NCBI GenBank assembly: GCA_001994995.1
Contig: MDJM01000003.1
Location: 1 to 64,000, forward strand
Length of the DNA stretch: 64,000 nt
Direction: 5' to 3'
Source: Candidatus Parepulonipiscium sp. PG-Nuni2H_MBin01
GTDB lineage: Bacteria > Bacillota > Clostridia > Lachnospirales > Cellulosilyticaceae
The notes below the pieces were generated by a model. That model was not told the origin of the DNA, did not search any database, and was given only the letters and a program-made list of their open reading frames with translations. How positions within the stretch are numbered: the first letter of the stretch is position 1; every line of letters starts with the position of its first letter. Of this stretch, positions 26,645 through 34,889 are shown one piece after another. The position numbers and the translations under genes are program-made.

Positions 26645-27088
26645 TTAAAAAATATAATAAAGCACTCCAACTATTACACTTCCTATAGTTCCAAATACAA
26701 TTACAGGGCCTGCAATACTGAACAATTTTGCACCCATACCATATACGAAACCTTCCTTTTTATATTCCATAGCAGCACTAACCATTGAGTTAGCAAAACC
26801 GGTAATAGGAATTATGCTACCTGCTCCTGCGTAGTTACCTATTTTATCATAAATGTTAAGCGCTGTAAGAACAGATGCTATAAAAATTAATGTGATAGTG
26901 GTAGCACTAGATGCTTGAGTTTGATTAAGTCCAAGATAGTAGTAATAATTACTAAACGCCTGTCCTATGCAACAAATTGTTCCACCTACCCAAAAAGCTC
27001 TAAAAATATTTTTAAATACAAAATTCTTTGGAGAATGTTTTTTTACAATATCATCGTATTGGTCTTTTAATATATTTACGTTTTGCAT
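26645..27088 (-). CDS. spoVAC: Stage V sporulation protein AC
   Basis: A 147-residue membrane protein, the mechanosensitive-channel-like part of the SpoVA complex. It has FWVGGTICCIGQAF, YAGAGSIIPITGFANSMVSAAMEYKKEGFVYGMGAKLF and four hydrophobic helices. The frame is open further upstream, but ATG 27088 has AGGAGG seven bases before it and gives the family N-terminus. The longer reading would overlap spoVAB. Confidence 0.95.
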   Translation of the reverse strand: MQNVNILKDQYDDIVKKHSPKNFVFKNIFRAFWVGGTICCIGQAFSNYYYYLGLNQTQASSATTITLIFIASVLTALNIYDKIGNYAGAGSIIPITGFANSMVSAAMEYKKEGFVYGMGAKLFSIAGPVIVFGTIGSVIVGVLYYIF

Positions 27089-27104
27089 GTTTTTTCCTCC
27101 TAAC

Positions 27105-27530
27105 TTATATATTAATAAATCCAGGATATAACCAATAATATAACGCTCCAACAAGTTTACCCATAGCAAATGAAAATATAAATAATCGCATTCCCAAGTA
27201 AATATGAAGTCGTCGTCCCATGACAGGAAATACATTTACTATTTCAGTTACAGCAGCAGCCAAACACCCGGTAAATATTCCTATACATAATCCAAATATA
27301 CCTATTACAAACGATGGCAAAGGTATATAAGGATGAAATAGTACAATTATATTTCCAAATATTGTACCCAATATAGCTGCGTTTGTTGCTGCTACACAAT
27401 GCGTTTCTATATTACTTTTTGTTAATAATCTTGGAATAATACCCATAGCAGTTATAAATGAGGCCATACCTGTTGAAATAACCATACCACTGCTAAGTCC
27501 CCAAGTTATACATAATAATCTTGACCACAT
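27105..27530 (-). CDS. spoVAB: Stage V sporulation protein AB
   Basis: A 141-residue integral membrane protein with four or five helices (LSSGMVISTGMASFITAMGIIPRL, NAAILGTIFGNIIVLF, FVIGIFGLCIGIFTGCLAAAVTEIVNVFPVMGRRL). The last segment is the SpoVAB signature. Many clostridia keep only AC-AD-AE. The presence of AA and AB marks a lineage with the full operon. A gap of 15 bases separates it from spoVAA. Confidence 0.93.
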   Translation of the reverse strand: MWSRLLCITWGLSSGMVISTGMASFITAMGIIPRLLTKSNIETHCVAATNAAILGTIFGNIIVLFHPYIPLPSFVIGIFGLCIGIFTGCLAAAVTEIVNVFPVMGRRLHIYLGMRLFIFSFAMGKLVGALYYWLYPGFINI

Positions 27531-27545
27531 TATTTTTCACCTTAC

Positions 27546-28178
27546 CTAATCTGTACTCTCTCCTGAATCTCTTCTAATATTAGTTAAAGCGTCTATAAGA
27601 GAGTTTTCAATAGAATCTTTATACTTGTCAATTTCAATTTCAATAGGAGTTGGGTCTTCAGTAATTTTTTTGTTACCCAAATGATTAAAGAATACAATAA
27701 CCCCAATGGGCATACCTATCGCATAAGGAATTGTTATCCATAGTGGATTAGTATCTACTTGCCCTGTAAAAACTTTATTTAGGGCAGTTAATGTTTTAGT
27801 AAATGAAGTATCGATTTGGTAAGCCATAATAGCTATTGTTGAACCTGCAAATATTATTGCTGCTACTACACCTACTTTTATCAATTCAACAAACTTATTT
27901 TTTTTCATGGGAGTAGGAGAATATTGAATTAGAGCATCAGCTTCTCCAATCGGAGTAATTTGTGCATCTGGAAAGGCCTCTTGCACAACTCGTAAAATAT
28001 CCGTAATACTTACTAAGTAATTTCCAGGTTTTTTTTCTTCAAACTTAAGTACAACTAATTCTTGGACTTTTTTTGCCATTTCATCATCTAGGGTGATTAT
28101 TTCTGCTAAATCTTTAATTGTCACAACATCTTTTTGAACTATGCTTGATTTTTTAAATACTTTAATATATATCGCCAT
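27546..28178 (-). CDS. spoVAA: Stage V sporulation protein AA
   Basis: A 210-residue protein with a soluble N-terminal domain (about 1-90, VTIKDLAEIITLDDEMAKKV) and two hydrophobic segments near 102-122 and 146-166 (PLWITIPYAIGMPIGVIVFF). This is the layout of SpoVAA. It is the first gene of the spoVA operon. TAAGGAGG precedes the ATG and a sigma-G-like promoter lies 28 bases further upstream. Confidence 0.93.
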   Translation of the reverse strand: MAIYIKVFKKSSIVQKDVVTIKDLAEIITLDDEMAKKVQELVVLKFEEKKPGNYLVSITDILRVVQEAFPDAQITPIGEADALIQYSPTPMKKNKFVELIKVGVVAAIIFAGSTIAIMAYQIDTSFTKTLTALNKVFTGQVDTNPLWITIPYAIGMPIGVIVFFNHLGNKKITEDPTPIEIEIDKYKDSIENSLIDALTNIRRDSGESTD

Positions 28179-28205
28179 GGTACCTCCTTAAACAAGTATA
28201 TTTGT

Positions 28206-28236
28206 TAGTATTTCATTATTTGTTTAATCTATGCAT
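28206..28236 (-). promoter_or_regulatory. Sigma-G-like promoter of the spoVA operon
   Basis: On the minus strand TGCATA (28235-28230), a 17-base spacer and AATACTA (28212-28206) resemble the forespore sigma-G/sigma-F consensus (GCATA-type -35, CATnnTA-type -10). The -10 lies 28 bases before the spoVAA start. In Bacillus subtilis spoVA is sigma-G-dependent. Confidence 0.6.
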
Positions 28237-28299
28237 AAAGAAAAGATACTTTTTTAATATAATTTCCAATTTAATATTTATTTTCTGAATTATATAAGT

Positions 28300-28305
28300 T
28301 ATAAT
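28300..28305 (+). promoter_or_regulatory. Candidate -10 element for fba
   Basis: A consensus TATAAT 57 bases before the aldolase start. The -35 region is poor, so the assignment is weak. Confidence 0.35.
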
Positions 28306-28361
28306 ATTAACAGATAGGGACATACTATCTATTATAAAAAACTTTTTTGGAGGTAATGCAA

Positions 28362-29225
28362 ATGTTAGTTTCAGCAACAGAGATGTTAAAAAAGGCTAAA
28401 GCAGGTAAGTATGCAGTAGGGCAATTCAATATTAATAATTTAGAGTGGGCTAAAGCAGTTCTGCTTACAGCACAAGAAAATAATTCTCCTGTAATCTTAG
28501 GCGTATCAGAAGGTGCGGGAAAATATATGGGTGGTTTTAATACAGTTATGGGTATGGTAAACGGTTTAATTAAAGACCAAAATATCACTGTGCCAGTAGC
28601 AGTTCATTTGGACCATGGGAGTTATGATGGTGCAAAAAATGCCCTTGCAGCTGGGTTTTCTTCAGTTATGTTTGATGGTTCTCACTATCCAATTGATGAA
28701 AATATAGCAAAAACTAAAGAACTTGTAGAGTTGGCTCACTCACAAGGCAAATCTATCGAGGCAGAAGTTGGTTCAATCGGTGGAGAAGAAGATGGCGTTG
28801 TAGGTAAAGGTGAAGTTGCAGATCCACAAGAATGTAAATTAATTGCAGATTTAGGCGTGGATATGTTAGCGGCTGGTATTGGGAATATTCATGGTTCATA
28901 TCCAGAGAATTGGCCTGGTCTAGAATTTGGTGCATTAGATGATATTCAAAAATTAACTGGTGACATGCCTCTTGTTCTTCATGGTGGAACAGGTATCCCA
29001 GAAGATATGATTCAAAAAGCTATTTCATTAGGCGTTTCTAAAATCAATGTAAATACAGAGTGTCAACTTACTTTTGCAGCTGCTACTCGTAAATATATTG
29101 AAGAAGGAAAAGATCAACAAGGTAAAGGTTTTGACCCTCGTAAATTATTAGCACCAGGGTTCCAAGCTATTAAGGATACTGTTAAAGAAAAAATGGAACT
29201 ATTTGGTTCAGTAGGCAAAGCTTAA
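28362..29225 (+). CDS. fba: Fructose-bisphosphate aldolase, class II
   Basis: A 287-residue zinc-dependent aldolase of glycolysis and gluconeogenesis. VPVAVHLDHGSYDGA contains the catalytic Asp and a zinc His, EAEVGSIGGEEDG is the conserved phosphate/potassium loop, and LHGGTGIP and INVNTE close the site. ATG 28362 is 7 bases after GGAGG. The longer TTG 28347 lies before that site. Monocistronic. Confidence 0.97.
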   Translation: MLVSATEMLKKAKAGKYAVGQFNINNLEWAKAVLLTAQENNSPVILGVSEGAGKYMGGFNTVMGMVNGLIKDQNITVPVAVHLDHGSYDGAKNALAAGFSSVMFDGSHYPIDENIAKTKELVELAHSQGKSIEAEVGSIGGEEDGVVGKGEVADPQECKLIADLGVDMLAAGIGNIHGSYPENWPGLEFGALDDIQKLTGDMPLVLHGGTGIPEDMIQKAISLGVSKINVNTECQLTFAAATRKYIEEGKDQQGKGFDPRKLLAPGFQAIKDTVKEKMELFGSVGKA

Positions 29226-29232
29226 TATGAAA

Positions 29233-29275
29233 AGGGGCTAACTTCTTATGTATTATAAGATGTTAGCCCTTTGTT
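29233..29275. terminator. Bidirectional terminator between fba and the minus-strand operon
   Basis: GGGCTAAC/GTTAGCCC (29235-29242 with 29262-29269), flanked by A on the left and T on the right. The loop can itself pair (TTAT with ATAA). Confidence 0.82.
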
Positions 29276-29276
29276 G

Positions 29277-30140
29277 TTAATTATCATATGGTTTTATTGT
29301 GGCTAAAACGTCCTCTTTATTAGCCCATACATCCCCTATCACTGCCCTAGGAATAAAATTTATTATACCATCACTTTCACTAATTTTTGGAATAGTACTT
29401 AATTGTTTTTTTCCAAACCATTTAGTAACTTCATGAGTATATTCAAATAGTACATCTCCTTTTTTTACACAAGTACCATCTTTAACTAAACTATTATGAA
29501 CTAATACATCATTAACGTCAAGAAATTTAGAAGCATCTTGAGGTTGTACTCGAATAGTAGCAGGTGATAATACATAGCAAACATCAAAAACACCTATAGT
29601 TCCGTTTGTATTAGTAGATAAAATTGTACGTAAATGTTCTTTAGTTTCGTCATTAAACGGCGCTTCATCTAATTTTTCTGACTCCTCGAGCAGCATCTTA
29701 GCACAATCTTTAACTGAAATAGTAGTATATTCCATGTCCTCTTCTTCTTCAATTTCGATTAAAGTCATATCTTCTAATAAATAAAAAGCCCCTTCTATAC
29801 CTATAATAGTGCCATTTGGTATTTCTTTATTATAAGCATACCATAATAACACCGGTATTAATGGCCCTAAAGTCAGTCCTTGCGCCTGATTAAAGCGGTG
29901 CTGTACTTTATATAAATATTCATATATAATAGGCATGTCATAAATGATTTTTAGTTGACTACCCTTAAAATTATTATAGTGTAATGGATAGTTAAGATAA
30001 TCTATTAGCTCATTTACATCATGATGACAATAAATTTCATAAAAGTCCTTCTTATTAAAACTAAGCGACTTCCATTCTCCGTTATAATAATCATTTATAT
30101 AAACATTATGCTGACTCACAATCCAAATAATTGTATCCAT
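29277..30140 (-). CDS. Unknown protein with a C-terminal barrel-sandwich (lipoyl-like) domain
   Basis: A 287-residue protein I cannot assign. The N-terminal 190 residues contain acidic and aromatic patches, with no membrane segment and no known motif. The C-terminal 80 residues read VNDVLVHNSLVKDGTCVKKG, DVLFEYT, then SDGIINFIPRAVIGDVW and EDVLATIKPYDN. That paired V-x-x-G-x-x-V-KKGDVL / DGII-x-GD-x-V pattern is the shape of a barrel-sandwich hybrid, as in biotinyl/lipoyl domains and efflux adaptors, but it has no modifiable Lys in the usual turn. ATG 30140 follows GGAGGATT. Last gene of a three-gene operon with a PanE-like reductase. Confidence 0.6.
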   Translation of the reverse strand: MDTIIWIVSQHNVYINDYYNGEWKSLSFNKKDFYEIYCHHDVNELIDYLNYPLHYNNFKGSQLKIIYDMPIIYEYLYKVQHRFNQAQGLTLGPLIPVLLWYAYNKEIPNGTIIGIEGAFYLLEDMTLIEIEEEEDMEYTTISVKDCAKMLLEESEKLDEAPFNDETKEHLRTILSTNTNGTIGVFDVCYVLSPATIRVQPQDASKFLDVNDVLVHNSLVKDGTCVKKGDVLFEYTHEVTKWFGKKQLSTIPKISESDGIINFIPRAVIGDVWANKEDVLATIKPYDN

Positions 30141-30173
30141 TATAAAATCCTCCATTGTAAGAAATTCCACGTA

Positions 30174-31082
30174 CTACAATTTATAATTTCCTCTATTTTC
30201 CATAGAACGAACTAAATTTACAATTAATTCATGTGTAGGTACTGCTATATTATATCGTTTAGCCGCATTAATTACGGAGCCACTAATTGTATTCACTTCA
30301 GTTTTAGCGCATTTGCTTAAATCAACACAGATTGAAGGAATGCCTTCAGGAGTCCCTAGCGCAGTTGCTCTAATCTTTTCATACACTGCTTGTTCGTCAA
30401 ACTCTAGACCCATTGCCGTTCCTACCTTAATAGTTTCCTTACAAAGCTGTTCTACAATAGTCCAAGCATAAGGGTCGGTAGCAATATGTCCCATTTTAAC
30501 TTGAAGCAAACCAGTTAATATACTAAGGGAACTATTAATAATTAACTTATTCCAAATTAGTTGTTGGATATTATCATAAATTTTAACGTCAAAACCGACT
30601 TGATTAAAGCAATCCTGAATACGTATTAAAATATCATCCTTAATCCCATCAAGCATTCCTATATTGGTAACACCAGCACCTCCATGCCTTACTACGCCTG
30701 GCTTAATTACGGTGCCACTATCTTCAGTTGTCCCAATAATAATTTTATTATTCTCTACAAACTTTGATAATACTTCCTCATGCCCAGAGCCATTTTGTAA
30801 AGTCATTACATACGTATTAGGGCCTATTAGCGACTTGTTATTTTCTAGAGCAACTTCTGTAGACAATGCCTTTACAAATATAATTACTAATTCTGCCACT
30901 CCAAATGTAGAACTGTCTGTAGTGATAACAGGTGTAAACGTTTCATCTATACCATTTTTTGTTAAGGTAATTGTATTTATACTAGGTTCAGCTCTACTTA
31001 TTAGACGAACCTCATTACATGTGCTAAGGCGTGCTCCATAAATACTTCCCATTGCCCCTGCACCTAAAATTGCAATTTTCAT
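30174..31082 (-). CDS. Ketopantoate reductase-family NADPH enzyme
   Basis: A 302-residue ApbA/PanE-type reductase. Rossmann motif ILGAGAMGSIYGARL (4-18), VKALSTE, LQNGSG, then the catalytic-Lys helix NKLIINSSLSILTGLL and C-terminal TEVNTISGSVINAAKRYNIAVPTHELIVNLV. It is the pantothenate-pathway fold, but paralogues reduce other 2-oxo acids, and its operon partners are unknown proteins, not panB or panC. The gap to the 115-residue gene upstream is 12 bases. Confidence 0.88.
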   Translation of the reverse strand: MKIAILGAGAMGSIYGARLSTCNEVRLISRAEPSINTITLTKNGIDETFTPVITTDSSTFGVAELVIIFVKALSTEVALENNKSLIGPNTYVMTLQNGSGHEEVLSKFVENNKIIIGTTEDSGTVIKPGVVRHGGAGVTNIGMLDGIKDDILIRIQDCFNQVGFDVKIYDNIQQLIWNKLIINSSLSILTGLLQVKMGHIATDPYAWTIVEQLCKETIKVGTAMGLEFDEQAVYEKIRATALGTPEGIPSICVDLSKCAKTEVNTISGSVINAAKRYNIAVPTHELIVNLVRSMENRGNYKL

Positions 31083-31094
31083 AATATTACTCCT

Positions 31095-31442
31095 CTAATG
31101 TCCAAATATTATTAACTCATCGCCAGCTTGTATAGCATCTTTAAATTCCTGTAAACTCTCAGCAGTAATATCAACAGGGTTATGAAGTACATCTATATCT
31201 ACAACTACCATAGTGTGTATTGAACTTCGACTACCTCCATCCAATTGGCATGATACAGCAGTAGGCTCATAATACACACTAAATCTTCCAATAGTTGTTT
31301 CAATTAGTTCAACTTCTCCTGGATTTTCGTCTGCTGAAATACCGAATAAAGACAATAAACTAGACATGGTTAAATCCTCTACTTCATGTATAAACCATAT
31401 AACTTGATTTTCACTTGTAATTGTTACTACTCCAACTTGCAT
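31095..31442 (-). CDS. Small protein of unknown function in the PanE-like operon
   Basis: A 115-residue soluble protein I do not recognise, with an alternation of strands and short helices (VGVVTITSENQVIWFIHEV, FSVYYEPTAVSCQL, HTMVVVDIDVL, QEFKDAIQAGDELIIFG). The first gene of a three-gene minus-strand operon. GGAGATG precedes the ATG. No catalytic motif is visible. Confidence 0.6.
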   Translation of the reverse strand: MQVGVVTITSENQVIWFIHEVEDLTMSSLLSLFGISADENPGEVELIETTIGRFSVYYEPTAVSCQLDGGSRSSIHTMVVVDIDVLHNPVDITAESLQEFKDAIQAGDELIIFGH

Positions 31443-31576
31443 ACTGTCATCTCCTCAAAAACATTTATAGTATGCGGCAACTAATAGAAATATTACTTTT
31501 AATAATCCATAAAATTACTTTGCCACTTTACATATATATGAGCATAATCCCAAATATATATGTCCAAGATTTATAA

Positions 31577-31607
31577 TTGTAAAGTATATCCAAGTTTAGA
31601 ATATAAT
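31577..31607 (+). promoter_or_regulatory. Candidate promoter of asnB
   Basis: TTGTAA (31577-31582) and TATAAT (31602-31607) with a 19-base spacer, 33 bases before the start codon. The spacing is long, so this is tentative. Confidence 0.35.
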
Positions 31608-31639
31608 ATGTAATAAGACTTTTATTATGGAGGTTAGAT

Positions 31640-33463
31640 ATGTGTTCAATATGTGGTATTCTTGATTTTAAAACGCCTGCAGCAATAGATAGGACTGTAA
31701 TAGAAAATATGGGTAAAACGATGGTTCATAGAGGACCGGACCAAGATGGACTATTTATTAATGATGTTGTTGCACTTCAACATAACCGTTTATCTATTAT
31801 GGACCCTAAGAATGGCTTACAACCTATGACTAGAACTTATGAAGGCAAAAGCTACACTATTATTTATAATGGGGAAATTTACAATACACCAGAGCTTAGA
31901 CTTGATATTTTAAGTAAAGGTATTGTTTTAGAAACAACTTGTGATACTGAAGTTGTGTTATATATGTATATCCTTTATAAAGAAGAGTGTGCATCTAAAC
32001 TAAATGGAATTTTCGCATTTGCAGTTTATGACACTGATAAAGTATATTTATGCCGCGATAGATTTGGGGTAAAACCATTTTTCTATTCTTTAAAAGATGA
32101 TAGCTTTATATTTGGCTCAGAAATTAAAGCTTTACTTGCTCACCCAAATGTAGAGCCAGTAATAGATAAAAAAGGCTTATGGCAACTTTTATTCTTATCA
32201 CCAATGAAACTTTGTGGTACTGGGATTTTCAAAGATGTTCAAGAAATTCCTCCAGCCACTCATGGTTATTTTAATAAAGACGGACTAACATTAGAAAAAT
32301 ATTGGACTCTTAAAGCTAAACCATTTACTGGTACTGCTGAAGATGCCATAGAAGAAACAAAGATTATTCTAACAGATGCCATTAAAACTCAACTAGTATC
32401 TGACGTTCCTTTATGTACGTTTTTATCAGGCGGTATCGACAGCTCTATTATAAGCTCCGTAGCATCGCGTGAATACAAACAAAAAGGTGAAATATTATCA
32501 ACTTTTTCGTTTGAGTATCTAGGTAATAAAGAAAACTTTAAAGATACGTTATTCCAACCAGAAGCGGATGACTTATATGCTCGTTATTTAGCAGATTACC
32601 TTGGTACTAACCATACAGTACTAACTGCTACAACGCCAAAAATAATTGAGTATTTAACAGAAGCGACTCGTTCAAGAGATTTGCCTGGTATGGCTGATAT
32701 AGATAGTTCACTTTTATTCTACTGTAGAGAAGTTAAGAAAACTCACACAGTTGCATTATCTGGTGAATGTGCAGATGAAATATTTGGTGGATATCCTTGG
32801 TTCTATCGCCCAGAAATGTTACACAGTGAATTTTATCCTTGGATTTATGACCCATTTAAACGTGTATCATTATTTAAAGAGGGCTTAATAAATTCTAAAG
32901 AAGCATATGAATATTTAAGTGCTGAATATCTAAAAGATTTAAGTACATTTGATAGGCTTGATGATGATAGTGAAATAATGCTACAAAGTAGAAAAGCAAC
33001 TTATCTTTCAACTAGATATTTTATGACATCTCTATTAGAAAGAAAAGATAGAATGAGTATGGCTAGCGGAGTTGAAGTTAGGGTACCATTTTCAGATCAT
33101 AGAGTGTTAGAATATGTTTACAATGTGCCATGGGAAATTAAATTTGCTGGCGACGTTGAGAAATCCTTACTACGTCAAGCTATGCATGAATACTTACCAG
33201 ATAAAATCCTTAATCGTAAGAAAAGTCCATATCCAAAAACTCATGACCCAGTTTATGAGCAAAAAGTAATAGCGATATTAAAAGATAGATTAAATGATAA
33301 ATCAAGTATATTAAGCGAAATTTTAAACATGACTCAGTTTGAAGATTTTCTTGCTTCATCAAATCAAACTTGGTTCGGACAATTAATGTCCCGTCCTCAA
33401 TTAGTATCATGGTTAATCCAGCTTGATTATTGGTTTACTGAGTTAAATGTAACAATAGAGTAG
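31640..33463 (+). CDS. asnB: Asparagine synthase, glutamine-hydrolysing
   Basis: A 607-residue enzyme making asparagine from aspartate, glutamine and ATP. The start MCSICGI exposes Cys2, the glutaminase nucleophile. HRGPDQDG and NGEIYN complete the amidotransferase domain. The synthetase domain has the pyrophosphate loop LSGGIDSS (262-269) and SGECADEIFGGYPW. ATG follows GGAGG. Monocistronic with its own terminator. Confidence 0.97.
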   Translation: MCSICGILDFKTPAAIDRTVIENMGKTMVHRGPDQDGLFINDVVALQHNRLSIMDPKNGLQPMTRTYEGKSYTIIYNGEIYNTPELRLDILSKGIVLETTCDTEVVLYMYILYKEECASKLNGIFAFAVYDTDKVYLCRDRFGVKPFFYSLKDDSFIFGSEIKALLAHPNVEPVIDKKGLWQLLFLSPMKLCGTGIFKDVQEIPPATHGYFNKDGLTLEKYWTLKAKPFTGTAEDAIEETKIILTDAIKTQLVSDVPLCTFLSGGIDSSIISSVASREYKQKGEILSTFSFEYLGNKENFKDTLFQPEADDLYARYLADYLGTNHTVLTATTPKIIEYLTEATRSRDLPGMADIDSSLLFYCREVKKTHTVALSGECADEIFGGYPWFYRPEMLHSEFYPWIYDPFKRVSLFKEGLINSKEAYEYLSAEYLKDLSTFDRLDDDSEIMLQSRKATYLSTRYFMTSLLERKDRMSMASGVEVRVPFSDHRVLEYVYNVPWEIKFAGDVEKSLLRQAMHEYLPDKILNRKKSPYPKTHDPVYEQKVIAILKDRLNDKSSILSEILNMTQFEDFLASSNQTWFGQLMSRPQLVSWLIQLDYWFTELNVTIE

Positions 33464-33827
33464 TTATTTATAGAAGAGAGGGCTATTAATACCCTCTTTT
33501 TTTATTGGAAAAATATTACTATACTTATATAAAAACATAATAAATGAATAAAAGTGTTTGTATAAAATGTATAAAATTTAAAAATCTATATATTAATTTT
33601 TCGTATATACAGGGAAATATTACTAAATTTAAATAAAACTTTAAAAAATTAGTAAAGTAGTGCAATAAAACGCCTTTTATAAATCGGCTTATTATACATA
33701 TACACAATAGACAATTTATTAAAATAATTATATAATTGATATGATAAGGTTTATAAAGAACTTATTTTGTAAGAGAAAATTATTTTCTAGTTCTCTAAAA
33801 GCATAAAACATGAAGGGGGAATTATTC
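33464..33827. other. 364-base AT-rich region between asnB and the HD-GYP-like gene
   Basis: Contains the asnB terminator at its left end and, near the right end, a stem AGAGAA/TTCTCT (33772-33777 with 33791-33796) just before the ribosome site of the next gene. No credible ORF, riboswitch or RNA gene was seen in the remainder. Confidence 0.5.
33476..33504 (+). terminator. Terminator of asnB
   Basis: AGAGGG/CCCTCT (33477-33482 with 33492-33497) followed by seven T. Confidence 0.87.
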
Positions 33828-34856
33828 ATGAGGTTGATACCAGTAACTGCATTAAAAGAAGACACTAAAATCGCATTAGATATTCTAGATGAAAATGCTA
33901 AAATATTACTACAGAAGGGAACGGTCGTAAATAAAGATGACATTAAGAATTTAAAAAACAATAAAATAGCATCGGTATATGCTGTTGATGACTATTGTTT
34001 CAATGATAGGTTTACTTATACCTCTCAACCATCCAATATATTACGTAAAGTTGTAGTATTAAAGAAAGTAGCTAAAATGGCTGCGCAAGGAACTGCCACA
34101 AAAGAGATTTTACTTGAGGCAATTGAAACGGTAAATACTATTGTAACTGTGTTACAAGATCAAAAGGTAAACTGGAAAATTGTATACGAACCACGTAAAA
34201 TCCTTTCAAATGATTTTGAAGAAAAAACTATTTATATTGCTATGATGAGTGCTTTATTTGCTCTTAAGCTTGGATTTAGTAAAAGAGAGGCTTCGGCTAT
34301 TTGTTTAGGCGCTTTACTTAAAGATATAGCCCTTGTCAACGCTACTACTGGATGGGCTGATGATAAAAATAATACTCAGCATCCACTTAAAGGATATAAT
34401 TACTTAAAAGACCAATACCATTTACCAGAAGATATTTTAAATATTGTACTTCACCATGAAGAGTATTATGATGGTACAGGTTATCCTAACAATTTAAAAG
34501 GCGAGGCAATTTGTGCTGGTGCTAGAATTATTTCTATAGTTGATATGTATTATCGCATTAAAACCACTACTAATAATTATTGCTCCACTTTAGAAATTGA
34601 CTTTATTAAGCGTATGTCACAACTAGACCCTAACTATTTAGACATATTCTTAAGCAGTGTCGACATTTATGACCCAGATACATTAGTCGAGCTGACTAAT
34701 GGCGGTATTGCGGTTGTAAATAATACTCCACCATTAAACCCGTTCCAACCAGAAGTTACGGTTATTAAGAGCGAGACTCATTTTACTGGAGAAGTATTAA
34801 ACTTAGCTAAAATCTTTGATTTAAACATTAAGAGAATAGTTTATTATGTAGAATAA
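33828..34856 (+). CDS. HD-GYP-like protein with missing metal ligands
   Basis: A 342-residue protein. Residues 1-60 form a small N-terminal domain (VTALKEDTKIALDILDENAKILL) common in HD-GYP c-di-GMP phosphodiesterases. The HD-GYP half keeps QHPLKGYNYL (184-193), ILNIVLHHEEYYDGTGYP (203-220) and ARIISIVDMYY. The family's HDIGK is LLKDIAL (163-169), which replaces the metal His by Lys165. The first His of the domain, usually at the HSxxVA position, is also gone (TIYIAMM). Two of the metal ligands are therefore lost while the GYP motif survives. It may bind c-di-GMP without cleaving it. ATG 33828 is 8 bases after GGGGGA. Confidence 0.78.
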   Translation: MRLIPVTALKEDTKIALDILDENAKILLQKGTVVNKDDIKNLKNNKIASVYAVDDYCFNDRFTYTSQPSNILRKVVVLKKVAKMAAQGTATKEILLEAIETVNTIVTVLQDQKVNWKIVYEPRKILSNDFEEKTIYIAMMSALFALKLGFSKREASAICLGALLKDIALVNATTGWADDKNNTQHPLKGYNYLKDQYHLPEDILNIVLHHEEYYDGTGYPNNLKGEAICAGARIISIVDMYYRIKTTTNNYCSTLEIDFIKRMSQLDPNYLDIFLSSVDIYDPDTLVELTNGGIAVVNNTPPLNPFQPEVTVIKSETHFTGEVLNLAKIFDLNIKRIVYYVE

Positions 34857-34857
34857 A

Positions 34858-34889
34858 AAGAGAGCCCTTAATGGGGCTTCTTTTTTTTA
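34858..34889. terminator. Bidirectional terminator
   Basis: AGAGCCC pairs with GGGCTTCT-type sequence (34861-34867 with 34874-34880), with an A-run before and eight T after. It serves both the HD-GYP-like gene and the convergent lyase gene. Confidence 0.78.

Noticed and set aside
33600-33790. c-di-GMP riboswitch before the HD-GYP-like gene
   Set aside because: The conserved riboswitch core was not found. Only a simple AGAGAA/TTCTCT hairpin is present.
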